A stretch of DNA of 36,757 nt from contig CAIVAR010000159.1 in assembly GCA_903904005.1 (NCBI GenBank), positions 1-36,757 of the forward strand, in the 5' to 3' direction. The position numbers were made by a program, and so were the translations under genes. Below are positions 1 to 9,509 of this stretch, piece after piece. Source of the DNA: an uncultured Anaeromyxobacter sp. (GTDB lineage: Bacteria; Myxococcota; Myxococcia; Myxococcales; Anaeromyxobacteraceae). A model generated the notes under the pieces. That model made no database searches. It had not been told where the DNA came from and was given only the letters and a program-made list of their open reading frames with translations. Numbering within the stretch: position 1 is the stretch's first letter; every line of letters starts with the position of its first letter.

Positions 1-1163
<1,163 letters not shown>

Positions 1164-1185
1164 CGCGGGCGGACCCTAACACAAG

Positions 1186-1215
1186 GGCCCCCCCGCGGGT
1201 ACGCGCGGAGGGGCC
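1186..1215 (-). terminator. GC-rich hairpin terminator behind the aminotransferase gene
   Basis: GGCCCC (1186-1191) pairs with GGGGCC (1210-1215), then a C.A mismatch, then CCGCG (1193-1197) pairs with CGCGG (1204-1208), with a six-base loop. Read on the minus strand, the stem is followed by the T-rich TTGTGTTAGGG. It lies between the aspartate aminotransferase stop and carB and would reduce read-through into carB. Intrinsic termination is inferred because the T-run is imperfect. Confidence 0.5.
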
Positions 1216-1242
1216 GGGAATCGGTTGGCTTCGGACCTCTTC

Positions 1243-2442
1243 TTACTCCAGGCTCTTCACCATCTCGGCGAGGCGATCGACACCCTTGTCGATCTGGTCG
1301 AGTCCGATGGCGAACGACAGGCGCAGGTACCCGGGGGCGCCGAAGGCGGAGCCCGGGACGACCGCCACCTTGTGGTGGTCGAGCAGGTGGGCCACGAACT
1401 TCTCGTCGGTCCCGATGGGCTCGGTCTGGCCGGGGATCCGTTTGCCGAGGAGACTTCCCACGTAGGGGAAGGCGTAGAACGCCCCACCCGGGTCGAAGCA
1501 GGTCACCCCGGGGATGGCGTTCAGCCGCTTCACGATGTGCTGGCGCCGCTCGTCGAAGGTCTTCCGCATCGTCTCGATCTCGGCATCGAGCGGCAGGGTG
1601 AGCGCGCCGAGGGCGGCCTTCTGGGAGATCGAGGCCGGATTGGACGTGGAGTTGTCCTGGAGCTTCTGCATGGCGCTGATGAGCGCCTGCGGACCCGCCG
1701 TCCAGCCGATGCGCCAGCCGGTCATGGCGTAGGTCTTGGACGCGCCGTTCACGAGTGCCACCTGGGGGTGGATCGACGGGTCGACGGTGAGGACGTTCTC
1801 GAAGCGCCCCTTGTAGACGAGGCGGTCGTAGATGTCGTCGGTGACGATCAGGATGTCGGTGCCCTTCACCTGGTCGATGATGTTGCGCAGGGTGGCGCGT
1901 CCGAATACGGCCCCGGTGGGATTGGACGGGCTGTTCACGATGACCGCGCGGGTCTTCGGCCCGAAGGCCGCCTTGATGGCGTCGGGGCTCGGCTCGAAGC
2001 CGTCCTCGTGCCGGGTCTGCACGATCACCGGGACGCCGTCGGCGAGCCGCACCATGTCGGCATAGCTCACCCAGTACGGGGCGAAGATGACCACCTCGTC
2101 GCCGGGGTTGAGGAGCGCCTGGAACAGGTTGTAGAGCGAGTGCTTGCCGCCGCAGGAGACGAGCACCTCGGTCGCCTTGTAGGCGATGCCGTGCTCCTGG
2201 GCGATGCGCTTGGCGATGGCCTCACGCAGCTCCGGGATGCCGTTCGTGGGGGTGTACTTGGTGAACCCGGCGTCGATGGCGGCGATGGCCGCCGCCTTGA
2301 TCGCCTTCGGGGTGTCGAAGTCGGGCTCGCCGGCACCGAACCCGACGACGTCGATGCCCTTGGCCTTGAGCTCCTTCGCCTTGGCGGTGATGGCGAGCGT
2401 GGGGGACGGTTTCACCGCGTCGAGCCGCTTGGCAAGTCTCAT
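1243..2442 (-). CDS. aspC: Pyridoxal-phosphate aspartate aminotransferase (class I, I-gamma type)
   Basis: This cytosolic enzyme transfers the amino group between aspartate and 2-oxoglutarate, using PLP. It is 399 aa, the usual length. The N-terminus MRLAKRLDAVKPSPTLAITA is typical of the bacterial I-gamma group. FGAGEPDFDTP, FTKYTPTNGIPELREAI, VNSPSNPTG, ILIVTDDIYDRLVY and the PLP-lysine motif NGASKTYAMTGWRIGW are all present; the Lys of SKTYAMTG forms the internal aldimine. A longer reading frame reaches 2499, but the ATG at 2442 has AGGAG upstream (CGTCAGGAGATCCCGAGG), so that start was chosen. Substrate range (aspartate versus prephenate or another amino donor) cannot be read from the sequence; some members of this group also make arogenate. 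Confidence 0.93.
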   Translation of the reverse strand: MRLAKRLDAVKPSPTLAITAKAKELKAKGIDVVGFGAGEPDFDTPKAIKAAAIAAIDAGFTKYTPTNGIPELREAIAKRIAQEHGIAYKATEVLVSCGGKHSLYNLFQALLNPGDEVVIFAPYWVSYADMVRLADGVPVIVQTRHEDGFEPSPDAIKAAFGPKTRAVIVNSPSNPTGAVFGRATLRNIIDQVKGTDILIVTDDIYDRLVYKGRFENVLTVDPSIHPQVALVNGASKTYAMTGWRIGWTAGPQALISAMQKLQDNSTSNPASISQKAALGALTLPLDAEIETMRKTFDERRQHIVKRLNAIPGVTCFDPGGAFYAFPYVGSLLGKRIPGQTEPIGTDEKFVAHLLDHHKVAVVPGSAFGAPGYLRLSFAIGLDQIDKGVDRLAEMVKSLE

Positions 2443-2520
2443 CCTCGGGATCTCCTGACGGAAATGGGGAAGCGCGGAAGGGGGGCCCGAGGATACCAAC
2501 TCGGGGCTTGGTTGGGTGGG

Positions 2521-3006
2521 CTACTTCGGTGGGAACTTCTTGCGGAGCCCGGCCGCCACGTTGGCCGGCACGAGGCCGGAGACGTCACCGCCGTAGCTCG
2601 CCACCTCCCGGACCAGGCTACCGGTCACGTAGAAGTAGTCCTGCCCCGTCATGACGAAGACCGACTCGAAGTCGGGGTCGAGCTTCGAGTTCATGTTGGC
2701 GAGCTGGAACTCGTACTCGAAGTCGGACACGGCCCGGAGGCCGCGCAGGACGGTGTGGATCTTCCGCTGCTTGGCGTAGTCGACGAGCAGGGTCTCGAAG
2801 TGGTCGACCTCGACCCGAGGGTCGTTTCCCACCGCTGCGCGGATGAAGTCCTCGCGCTCGGCGAGCGTGAAGAGCGACTTCTTGGAGGCGTTGTTGGCCA
2901 CCGCCACCACCAGGCCGTCGAAGACCTTGAGCCCCCGCTGGATGAGCGAGAGGTGACCGTTCGTGAGGGGATCGAAGGAGCCGGGATAGATGGCGAGACG
3001 CCGCAT
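2521..3006 (-). CDS. coaD: Phosphopantetheine adenylyltransferase
   Basis: CoaD adenylates 4'-phosphopantetheine with ATP to give dephospho-CoA, the penultimate step of CoA synthesis. At 161 aa it has the standard length. It starts [20 protein letters not shown], which contains the nucleotidyltransferase (T/H)xGH motif as [36 protein letters not shown] and the C-terminal [20 protein letters not shown] follow the family closely; SLVRE replaces the common SS.VRE. The stop of rsmD lies only 15 nt upstream, so rsmD and coaD are almost certainly co-transcribed, a pairing found in many bacteria. Confidence 0.97.
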   Translation of the reverse strand: MRRLAIYPGSFDPLTNGHLSLIQRGLKVFDGLVVAVANNASKKSLFTLAEREDFIRAAVGNDPRVEVDHFETLLVDYAKQRKIHTVLRGLRAVSDFEYEFQLANMNSKLDPDFESVFVMTGQDYFYVTGSLVREVASYGGDVSGLVPANVAAGLRKKFPPK

Positions 3007-3021
3007 CGGGCCGAGTATCCC

Positions 3022-3558
3022 CTACTCCCTGCGATAGATCGAGACTCCCGTGTCGCCGTAGGCGCGCCGGTCCTCGAGGACCAGTCCGCCGGCCCGGTCG
3101 GGCGGGGGGGAGCGCCTATCGTGCTCGGCCACGACCGCCGCCCCCGTCCGGAGCACCCGATCGAGGGCGGTCAGGGCCGCCCCCGGCCCCTCGGCGTAGG
3201 GGGGGTCGACGAAGGCGAGGTCGAAAGAACCGGGGGCGAGGCCGGCGAGCGCGTCGGCCACCCGCCGCCGCACCACCGTGACCCGCCCCTCGAAGCCACA
3301 CGTGGCCGCGTTGCGGACGATAACCGCCGCCGCGGCGGGCGAGGAATCGATGCAGGTGGCCTCGACGAACCCGCGGGAGAGCGCCTCGAGGGCCATGGCC
3401 CCGGTCCCGGCGTAGAGGTCGAGGACCCGCCCGCCCTCGAAAAACTGGCCGAGCACGTTGAAGACGGCGGCCCGGACCTTGTCGCTCGTGGGGCGCGTCT
3501 CCTCCCCCTCCGGCGCGGCGAGACGCCGCCCCCGCGCCGTTCCGGCGACGATCCGCAC
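3022..3558 (-). CDS. rsmD: 16S rRNA (guanine-966 N2)-methyltransferase RsmD
   Basis: RsmD methylates N2 of G966 in 16S rRNA of the 30S subunit, using S-adenosylmethionine. The 178-aa protein opens with MRIVAGTARGRRLAAPEGEE and then TRPTSDKVRAAVFNVL, both family signatures. The SAM-binding motif I is VLDLYAGTGAMALEALSRG, followed by CIDSS. The catalytic motif IV FVDPPYAEG (DPPY) is intact. Only 3 nt separate its start from the stop of the upstream cation transporter gene, and coaD follows 15 nt downstream, so it is the middle gene of a tight three-gene unit. Confidence 0.95.
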   Translation of the reverse strand: MRIVAGTARGRRLAAPEGEETRPTSDKVRAAVFNVLGQFFEGGRVLDLYAGTGAMALEALSRGFVEATCIDSSPAAAAVIVRNAATCGFEGRVTVVRRRVADALAGLAPGSFDLAFVDPPYAEGPGAALTALDRVLRTGAAVVAEHDRRSPPPDRAGGLVLEDRRAYGDTGVSIYRRE

Positions 3559-3561
3559 CGA

Positions 3562-4554
3562 TCAGCTCCCCGCCGCGTGGGGGGCGCAGCGCCCCTCCGG
3601 CGCGTGGCCGTGGACGTGGACGTCGTCGTAGAGGTGGGCGTAGCCGGCCGACTCGATCTGGATGGTGGTGTGGTCGATCCCGAAGCGCTCCCGAAGCCGT
3701 CCCTTCACGTCGTCGAGGATGGCGTCGTTGCGCCCCAGGTCGGCCTCCGCCACCACGACATGGGCCGAGAGGGCATGGTGGCCGCTCGAGATGGTCCATA
3801 CGTGAAGGTCGTGGACGGCGAGAATCCCCGCGACGCTCCCCATGGCGCCGCAGACGTCGTCGATGGCCAGGTGGCGCGGCACCGCCTCCATGAGGATGTC
3901 GGCGATCTCGAGCGAGAGGCGCAGTGCCCCCCAGAGGATGAGCAGGGAGATGGCGAGGGAGAGCAGCGGGTCGATCCAGGTCCATCCCGGCTCGAACCAC
4001 ATGGCGACGGCGCCGGCGAGCACCACCACCGAGGAGACGGCGTCGCCGAGGACGTGCAGGAAGGCCGACCGGGCGTTCAGGCTGTGGTCGGCGTGGAGCC
4101 AGCGGAGGACGACCAGGTTGGCCAGCAGCCCCACCACGGCCACCCCGGCCATCACCCCGAGCTCGATGCGGGCGCCCGGGTGGCGCAACCGCTCGACGGC
4201 CTCCCAGACGATCCAGGCGGTGAGCACGACCAGGGCCGCGACGTTGGCCTGGGCCGCGAGGACCTCGGCCCGGCGGAAGCCGAAGGTGCGCTTCTCGTCT
4301 GCGGGTCGGGACGCGAACCGGACCGCGAGGAGCGCGAGCCCCAGCGCGGCCACGTCGGTGAGCATGTGCCCGGCGTCGGAGACGAGGGCCAGCGAGCCGG
4401 AGACGAAGCCGCCCACCGCTTCGGCCACCATGATCCCCGCCGTCACGGCGAGCGAGAGGGCGAGCCGCCGGGCGCTCCGCGCCGTGGATGCCCCGTGGGC
4501 TCCCTCGGCGTGGACGTGCCCGTGGTCGTGCGGCTGGTCGTGATCGTGTGCCAT
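3562..4554 (-). CDS. Cation diffusion facilitator, zinc-type (CzcD/ZitB-like)
   Basis: This inner-membrane antiporter exports divalent metal, probably Zn2+, in exchange for protons. The 330-aa protein has a His-rich N-terminal tail (MAHDHDQPHDHGHVHAEG) and a second His cluster near the C-terminus (VHVHGHAPEG). About six membrane segments follow. The intramembrane metal site is visible as SDAGHMLTD in TM2 and HVLGDAVSS in TM5; the HxxxD/HxxxD pattern is typical of zinc-selective members. The cytoplasmic C-terminal domain has HDLHVWTISSGHHALSAHV. It is the first gene of the minus-strand unit leading into rsmD and coaD and is divergent from the gene at 4623, with a 68-nt shared promoter space. 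No metal-responsive operator was recognised. Confidence 0.93.
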   Translation of the reverse strand: MAHDHDQPHDHGHVHAEGAHGASTARSARRLALSLAVTAGIMVAEAVGGFVSGSLALVSDAGHMLTDVAALGLALLAVRFASRPADEKRTFGFRRAEVLAAQANVAALVVLTAWIVWEAVERLRHPGARIELGVMAGVAVVGLLANLVVLRWLHADHSLNARSAFLHVLGDAVSSVVVLAGAVAMWFEPGWTWIDPLLSLAISLLILWGALRLSLEIADILMEAVPRHLAIDDVCGAMGSVAGILAVHDLHVWTISSGHHALSAHVVVAEADLGRNDAILDDVKGRLRERFGIDHTTIQIESAGYAHLYDDVHVHGHAPEGRCAPHAAGS

Positions 4555-4622
4555 GGTCCTTGGCGCAGTCTAATCGACTCGTCTAGCATCGGCAGCGCCC
4601 CGATCCCGCGTCGACCCGGACC

Positions 4623-7600
4623 TTGAGACTCCTCGCCCTCCTCCTCTCGATCACCCCCGCGCTGGCGGTGGCCCAGTACGATCCGTCGCTTCGCTGGCGG
4701 ACGCTGGAAACGCCACATTTCCGCGTCCACCACTACGAGGGGGAGGAGGCGCTCGCCCAGAGGACCGCCGGCGCCCTCGAGCGGGCCAGGGAGCTCCTCG
4801 CCCCCTCCTTCCCCGCGCTCCCGCCTGGGAAGGCCGAGGTGGTCCTCGCCGACCACACCGACGAGGCCAACGGTCTGGCCACCGTCTTCCCCTACGACGC
4901 CATCCACCTGGTGGCGACCCCGCCGGACTCCCTGTCCGAGCTGAACGACCACGCCGACTGGCTCCTCTCCCTGGTCGCCCACGAGTACGTCCACGTCATC
5001 CAGATGAACGTCCGGGGCGGGGTCCCCGCCTTCCTCGACGCCATCCTTGGGAAGGTGCTCCTCCCGAATGCCATGGTCCCGCCCTGGCTCACCGAGGGCA
5101 TGGCGGTCCTTCACGAGTCCGGCCCGGGGCACGGGCGCAACGCGAGCGCGCTCTTCGACATGTACGCGCGCGCCATGGTGATGGAGGGAGGTCTCTTCTC
5201 GCTCCCCGAGGTCTCGAACCAGCCGCTCGACTGGCCACTCGGGAACATGTGGTACCTCCTCGGCGGCCGGTTCCTCTCGTTCCTCCAGGAGCGTTCTGGC
5301 GAGGCCGGCCTCCGGGTCTTCCTGGCCGAGCAAGGGCGCTACGTGTGGCCCTTCGCCATCGGGGTGGTGGCCGAGGAAACGCTCGGTGGGGAGGCCTTCC
5401 CCGCGCTCTGGGACTCCTTCGGCAAGGCGTTGCGCGAGCGGTACGAGGCGCAGCTCGCCGAGATCCGGCGCGCCCCGGTGACGGCGCCGGAGTGGGTCAC
5501 CCGCCGGGGGGCGCGTGTCCTGCACCCGCGCTGGTCGCCGGACGGGACCTTCATCGCCTGGTACGACCGGGGGCTCGACGGACCCCAGGGGATCCGGCGC
5601 GCCACGCCGCAGGGATTGGACCTGGGGCTCGCCGCCGAGATCCCGGCCAACGGGACCTTCGCCCTCCTCTCGCCCGTCGAGGCCATCGTCGCGGTCGAGG
5701 ATTACTACCGGTACTACTGGCTCTGGAGCGACCTGTGGCGGGTCGACCTCGCCACCGGCAACCGGACCCGCATCACCACCGGGGAACGGGCCACCGATCC
5801 CGACGTCCTCCCCGGCGGCGCCTTCGTCGCCTACGTGGCCCGGGTGGCCCCCGGGGAGATGGCGCTGAAGCGGCTCTGGCTCGCGACGGGGACGACCGAG
5901 GTGCTCTTCCACGAGCCCGGGGCGCAGCTCTACCTCCCCCGGATCTCGCCCGACGGGCTTCGCATCGCCTTCGAGCTCCAGCAGGGCGCACGGCGCGACA
6001 TCGCGGTGTGGGAGGACGGCCGGGTCGTGCGGGTGACGAACGACGACGCCCTCGACACGAGCCCGGAATGGCTCCCCGACGGGCGGCTCCTCTTCTCGTC
6101 CGACCGTACCGGCGTCTACGACCTCTACCTCTTCGCGCCCGGCCCTGGCGGCTGGCGGGACCTGGCCGAGGTGCAGAAGGCACCCCTCCTCCCGCCCACG
6201 CCGGACACGCTCCTCTCGCTCGTCCCCCCGGTGCGCCGCGAGATCGCCGTCGCCGCTCCCGTGGCGCCGAGCCCGGCGGCCCCGCCCGTGACCATCATCC
6301 CCGGCGAGGTCCGCCGGGTGACGAACACCGAGATGGGGGCGATGCAGCCGGCCGTCTCGCCCGACGGCAGGCAGGTGGCCTACGTCTCCTACTCGCGGGC
6401 CGGGTACGACCTGGCCCGGCTCGATCTTTCCCCCGCCCCACTCCCCGAGGCGCAGGCGGCCGCCCCTCGGCCGGGAGGGATCGCCTACGACCGCGACCCG
6501 GGCTACCCGGCCGTTCCGTACGATCCACTTCCCATGCTCCTCCCTCGATACTGGCTCCCGGTCTTCGGGCAGGGCGCGGGTGGATTCACGCTGGGTCTGC
6601 TCTCCTCCGCCTCCGACGTGGTCGGGCTCCACTCCTGGGCGGCCGACCTGCGCTGGAGCTTCGGCACGTCGACGCCGGTGTACGACGTCGCCTACGTCGG
6701 GCAGTGGCTGCGAACGCCGCTCGTCCTCGGTTCCTCCCGCTCGATCGGCTGGGCGCCCGAACTCACCAACGTCCGCGAGGAGGTCTGGACGCCGCTGCGC
6801 GCCTCGGTGCTCGTTCCGATCCGCGAACTCTACCACCACCTTTCGGTCTCCCTGGGCTGGAGCGGGACCTTCTACCGCACGCTCTCCCCTCCCCCCGGCC
6901 CGCTTCCGCTCCGGGACGGCTTCCGCAGCATGGTCGGCGGCAGCCTCGCCTACGACGACACCCGGCGGTACGTGAACAGCATCTCCCGCATCTCCGGCTT
7001 CCAGGCGTCGCTCGCAGGCGGGGTCACGAACCGCGCGCTCGGCAGCGACTACGACTACGCCTGGGGAGAGGCGGAGTGGAACGGTTACCTTCGCGTGCCT
7101 GGCACCCGGCAATGGGTCCTCGCGCTCCACCTCGCGGCCGGCATCTCCGACGGGACCTTCGGCGGGCAGTACCCGTTCTCGCTCGGTGGGATCCCGTCAC
7201 CGGACGTGGCGAACCTCCTGCTCTCCGCGCTCGGATTCGCCACCGTGGGCTCACAGCCGAACCAGCTGCGGGGATACCCGTCCGGCATCTTCCAGGGGAG
7301 CCACCTCCTGTCGGGGACCTTCGAGCTCCGCTTCCCCATCCTCGCGCCGCAGTGGGGCTACTCCACCTGGCCCTTCTTCCTTCGCCGGATCTCCGGCGCC
7401 CTCTTCCTCGACGCCGGGAACGCGTGGGTGCCGATCGAGGGGGTTCCCTGGTCGGAGCGCATCCGGTTCGGGACCGGCGCCGAGGTGGACGTGGAAATCG
7501 TCCTGGGCTTCTATCTGCCCGTCCTGCTGCGGTTCGGCATCGGCCAGGGGCTCGGCCGGCTGCTCGCTCCCTCCGGCGCCCCGGACCCGTACCGTGGGAC

Positions 7601-7634
7601 CCAGGTCTACGTGACGCTCGGGGAGTCGTTCTAG
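4623..7634 (+). CDS. Secreted fusion: HExxH peptidase-like domain, TolB/PD40 propeller, Omp85-type barrel
   Basis: This 1003-aa outer-membrane protein starts at a TTG with a signal peptide (MRLLALLLSITPALAVAQ). Residues 20-260 resemble peptidase-MA/gluzincin domains: HEYVH at 120-124 gives HExxH, and WLTEGMA (Glu158) would be the third zinc ligand. Residues about 275-620 hold TolB/PD40 blades, e.g. HPRWSPDGTFIAWYD, LPRISPDGLRIAFE, SPEWLPDGRLLFSSDR and QPAVSPDGRQVAYVS, interrupted by a Pro/Ala linker near 540. From about 640 to the C-terminal TQVYVTLGESF the sequence reads as alternating amphipathic strands with GGIPSPD, LRGYPSGIFQGSHL and ALFLDAGNAW, as in BamA/TamA/Omp85 barrels. There are no POTRA repeats. 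The domain calls rest on these motifs; catalysis and substrate are unknown. No good Shine-Dalgarno precedes the TTG. Confidence 0.82.
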   Translation: MRLLALLLSITPALAVAQYDPSLRWRTLETPHFRVHHYEGEEALAQRTAGALERARELLAPSFPALPPGKAEVVLADHTDEANGLATVFPYDAIHLVATPPDSLSELNDHADWLLSLVAHEYVHVIQMNVRGGVPAFLDAILGKVLLPNAMVPPWLTEGMAVLHESGPGHGRNASALFDMYARAMVMEGGLFSLPEVSNQPLDWPLGNMWYLLGGRFLSFLQERSGEAGLRVFLAEQGRYVWPFAIGVVAEETLGGEAFPALWDSFGKALRERYEAQLAEIRRAPVTAPEWVTRRGARVLHPRWSPDGTFIAWYDRGLDGPQGIRRATPQGLDLGLAAEIPANGTFALLSPVEAIVAVEDYYRYYWLWSDLWRVDLATGNRTRITTGERATDPDVLPGGAFVAYVARVAPGEMALKRLWLATGTTEVLFHEPGAQLYLPRISPDGLRIAFELQQGARRDIAVWEDGRVVRVTNDDALDTSPEWLPDGRLLFSSDRTGVYDLYLFAPGPGGWRDLAEVQKAPLLPPTPDTLLSLVPPVRREIAVAAPVAPSPAAPPVTIIPGEVRRVTNTEMGAMQPAVSPDGRQVAYVSYSRAGYDLARLDLSPAPLPEAQAAAPRPGGIAYDRDPGYPAVPYDPLPMLLPRYWLPVFGQGAGGFTLGLLSSASDVVGLHSWAADLRWSFGTSTPVYDVAYVGQWLRTPLVLGSSRSIGWAPELTNVREEVWTPLRASVLVPIRELYHHLSVSLGWSGTFYRTLSPPPGPLPLRDGFRSMVGGSLAYDDTRRYVNSISRISGFQASLAGGVTNRALGSDYDYAWGEAEWNGYLRVPGTRQWVLALHLAAGISDGTFGGQYPFSLGGIPSPDVANLLLSALGFATVGSQPNQLRGYPSGIFQGSHLLSGTFELRFPILAPQWGYSTWPFFLRRISGALFLDAGNAWVPIEGVPWSERIRFGTGAEVDVEIVLGFYLPVLLRFGIGQGLGRLLAPSGAPDPYRGTQVYVTLGESF

Positions 7635-7646
7635 CGCCCTCGGTGC

Positions 7647-7675
7647 TTGCGGGGGCCGGATAGCGGTGCTAAAAA
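7647..7675 (+). promoter_or_regulatory. Probable sigma-70 promoter of the tRNA-Thr gene
   Basis: TTGCGG (7647-7652) and TAAAAA (7670-7675) are separated by 17 nt. They are followed by the GC-rich discriminator CCCCGCG, typical of stable-RNA promoters under stringent control, and the mature tRNA begins about 14 nt after the predicted start point. The prediction is made by eye from spacing and position. Confidence 0.45.
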
Positions 7676-7695
7676 CCCCGCGTTTCCCGGGCTTC

Positions 7696-7771
<76 letters not shown>

Positions 7772-7778
7772 CCTTTCA

Positions 7779-7827
7779 AGGGGTTAGCTAGGCCGGGTGG
7801 TACCCGAAAGGGTGCCGCTTGGCCCCT
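7779..7827 (+). other. Structured region right after the tRNA (GAAA tetraloop hairpin)
   Basis: GGTACCC (7799-7805) pairs with GGGTGCC (7810-7816) around a GAAA tetraloop. GGCC (7791-7794 and 7821-7824) and AGGGG/CCCCT (7779-7783 and 7823-7827) can form competing outer helices. It could be the tRNA terminator or a small structured RNA; there is no U-tract. The whole stretch 7772-7937 is non-coding as far as can be seen. Confidence 0.4.
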
Positions 7828-7895
7828 CTTGGGTCCCGAGTTCACCTCCCAATGGCACGTATACGGCACAGTAGCCCCCCCGTTGACGGGTGAAG

Positions 7896-7908
7896 TCACT
7901 GTCAGTGA
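7896..7908. repeat. 13-bp operator-like palindrome TCACTG-T-CAGTGA
   Basis: TCACTG and CAGTGA are perfect inverted halves with a one-base centre. A TTGACG at 7883-7888 lies just before it, so the palindrome falls in the spacer of a possible weak promoter pointing (+) into the 3' end of the histidine kinase gene, antisense to it. A 13-codon open frame (MARIRHSSPPVDG, 7852-7893) precedes it. The function is unknown. Confidence 0.35.
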
Positions 7909-7937
7909 ATCATGGGCCCCAGCCTGCGTTTATGGGG

Positions 7938-9509
7938 CTATTGCACGGGTTGCAGCCGCCGCAGCGTCCGGGCCAGCCCGTCGGCGTCGAGCGCCCCGGC
8001 CCGGGCCACGACCTCCTCCGCCCAGCGTGCCAGTTCCCGGTCGCCGACGTCGGTCGCCATCCGGGCGGCCCGCCCGGCCAGATCGCGGGCGCGGGCGGCG
8101 CTGGGCGCCTCCGCGAGCGCCTGCGCCTCGGCGACGAGGGCACTGTCCCGGCCCCGCAGCGGCGCCGCCGGCGTGGCCTCCGCCTTCGACTCCGCCTCCA
8201 CCAGGGGGAGCGTGAGCCGGAAGGTGCTTCCCCTGCCCAGGTCGCTCTTCACCTCGATCCGGCCGCCCATCCGCTCGGCGAACTGCTTCGCCAGCGCGAG
8301 CCCGATCCCTGCCCTCCCCACCGGGGCCCTCCCCTGCCGGAACGGCTCGAAGAGGAGGGGGAGGTCGTCGAAGGGAATCCCGGGACCCGTGTCACGAACC
8401 GTGAACAGGAGGGCGGGCTCTCCGTCCACCCCGGACACGGGGACACAGGTCACGCTGACCTCCCCGCTCGTCGTGCACCGCACGGCGTTGCTCACCAGGT
8501 TCGAGAGGACCTGCTGGAGGCGCACGCCGTCGCCCACGACCGCCGCCGGTACCGACGGGGCGACCTCGATCCGGAGCGCCAGCCCCTTCGCCGCCGCGGT
8601 CGCGAGGAACCGCGCGCGGAGATCCTCGAGCAGCTCGCGGAGCACGACCGGTCCCCCGCGAACGTCCGGGACGACGACCTCGGCTCGGGCGAGGGCCATC
8701 ACGTCGGTGAGCAGTGCGTGCAACGCGGACCCTTCCGTCTGGATCGCGGCCAGGGTCGCCCCGTCCCGCCCCTCGGGCGTCGTCCGGCGAAGCTCGCGTG
8801 CCGCGGCCACGATCCCGGCGAGCGGCGAGAGGATCTCGTGGGACACGCCCGCCATGAAGATCGACTTGGCCCGGCTCGCCGCCTCCACCTCCCGGGATCT
8901 CCACCAGGACTTTCGGCGGGTCCTGTGGAGGTGCCAGGAGGTCACCGCGCCCACGAGCTGGGCCACGACGACCGCCGACACGATGCTGAGGTAGCCGGCG
9001 ACCGGAAGCGGATTCCGGTAGCGGGCGAGGAGGAATGCCGTGTTGACGCTGACGAGCCCGGCCACCAGGGCTTGCCAGCGGAAGGGGACGGAGAGCACGG
9101 TCCAGATGGCGAAGACCATGACGGCGTCGAGCGGCAGGAAGAGGTATCCGTCGGGGGGACGGGAGGAGACGATGGCCCAGTCCACGACGACCATGGCGAT
9201 GCCGGCCAGGACGAGGGCCCGGTCCCGTCCGCGGGTCGTCCGCGCCCGGGCCGCCACCACGAGCATGGCCACCGTGAAGAGCACGAATCCCAGCCGGAAG
9301 GCGAGGAGCCGGAAGAGCATTCCCCTCGACCCGGCGACATCGAAGTCCGTTCCCGCGAGGAAAAGGGCGTTGGCCGCGCCGATCGAGAGCCCGATCCGCG
9401 CGACCCGGTTCTCGGCAGGCCGGCTGTCGCGCCGGTAGGCCTCCTCCATCACCGGATCGGCGAGGTGGGCTCCGGCGAAGTTCGCCGACTCGACGGCCTG
9501 GACCGTCAC
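7938..9509 (-). CDS. Membrane-bound histidine kinase
   Basis: This 523-aa sensor kinase starts at GTG 9509, whose GTGA overlaps the stop of the response-regulator gene by 4 bp, so the two are translationally coupled. Residues 1-40 are cytoplasmic; about six membrane segments span 40-190 without a large periplasmic loop, so the signal is probably sensed in the membrane. The HisKA domain has the phospho-acceptor His224 in GVSHEILSPLAGI. The HATPase domain shows the N box (LSNLVSNAV, 335-343), G1 (VRDTGPGIP, about 371-379) and G2 (GIGLALAKQFAERMGG, 401-416). A helical 80-residue tail (about 440-523) has no recognised domain and could act as a docking or phosphotransfer-like module. The frame stays open upstream to 9788, but that stretch is Arg/Gly/Pro-rich shadow coding. 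Confidence 0.9.
   Translation of the reverse strand: MTVQAVESANFAGAHLADPVMEEAYRRDSRPAENRVARIGLSIGAANALFLAGTDFDVAGSRGMLFRLLAFRLGFVLFTVAMLVVAARARTTRGRDRALVLAGIAMVVVDWAIVSSRPPDGYLFLPLDAVMVFAIWTVLSVPFRWQALVAGLVSVNTAFLLARYRNPLPVAGYLSIVSAVVVAQLVGAVTSWHLHRTRRKSWWRSREVEAASRAKSIFMAGVSHEILSPLAGIVAAARELRRTTPEGRDGATLAAIQTEGSALHALLTDVMALARAEVVVPDVRGGPVVLRELLEDLRARFLATAAAKGLALRIEVAPSVPAAVVGDGVRLQQVLSNLVSNAVRCTTSGEVSVTCVPVSGVDGEPALLFTVRDTGPGIPFDDLPLLFEPFRQGRAPVGRAGIGLALAKQFAERMGGRIEVKSDLGRGSTFRLTLPLVEAESKAEATPAAPLRGRDSALVAEAQALAEAPSAARARDLAGRAARMATDVGDRELARWAEEVVARAGALDADGLARTLRRLQPVQ

Noticed and set aside
1225-4626. Very long open frame on the plus strand across the aspC-coaD-rsmD-transporter genes
   Set aside because: It is the GC-rich shadow of four well-identified minus-strand genes; its translation is Gly/Arg/Asp/Val-rich without motifs.
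7853-7868. Sigma-54 promoter TGGCACG-N4-CGGCA
   Set aside because: The -24 is perfect, but the -12 lacks TTGC, and no gene follows on the plus strand; the nearby NtrC-like protein lacks GAFTGA.
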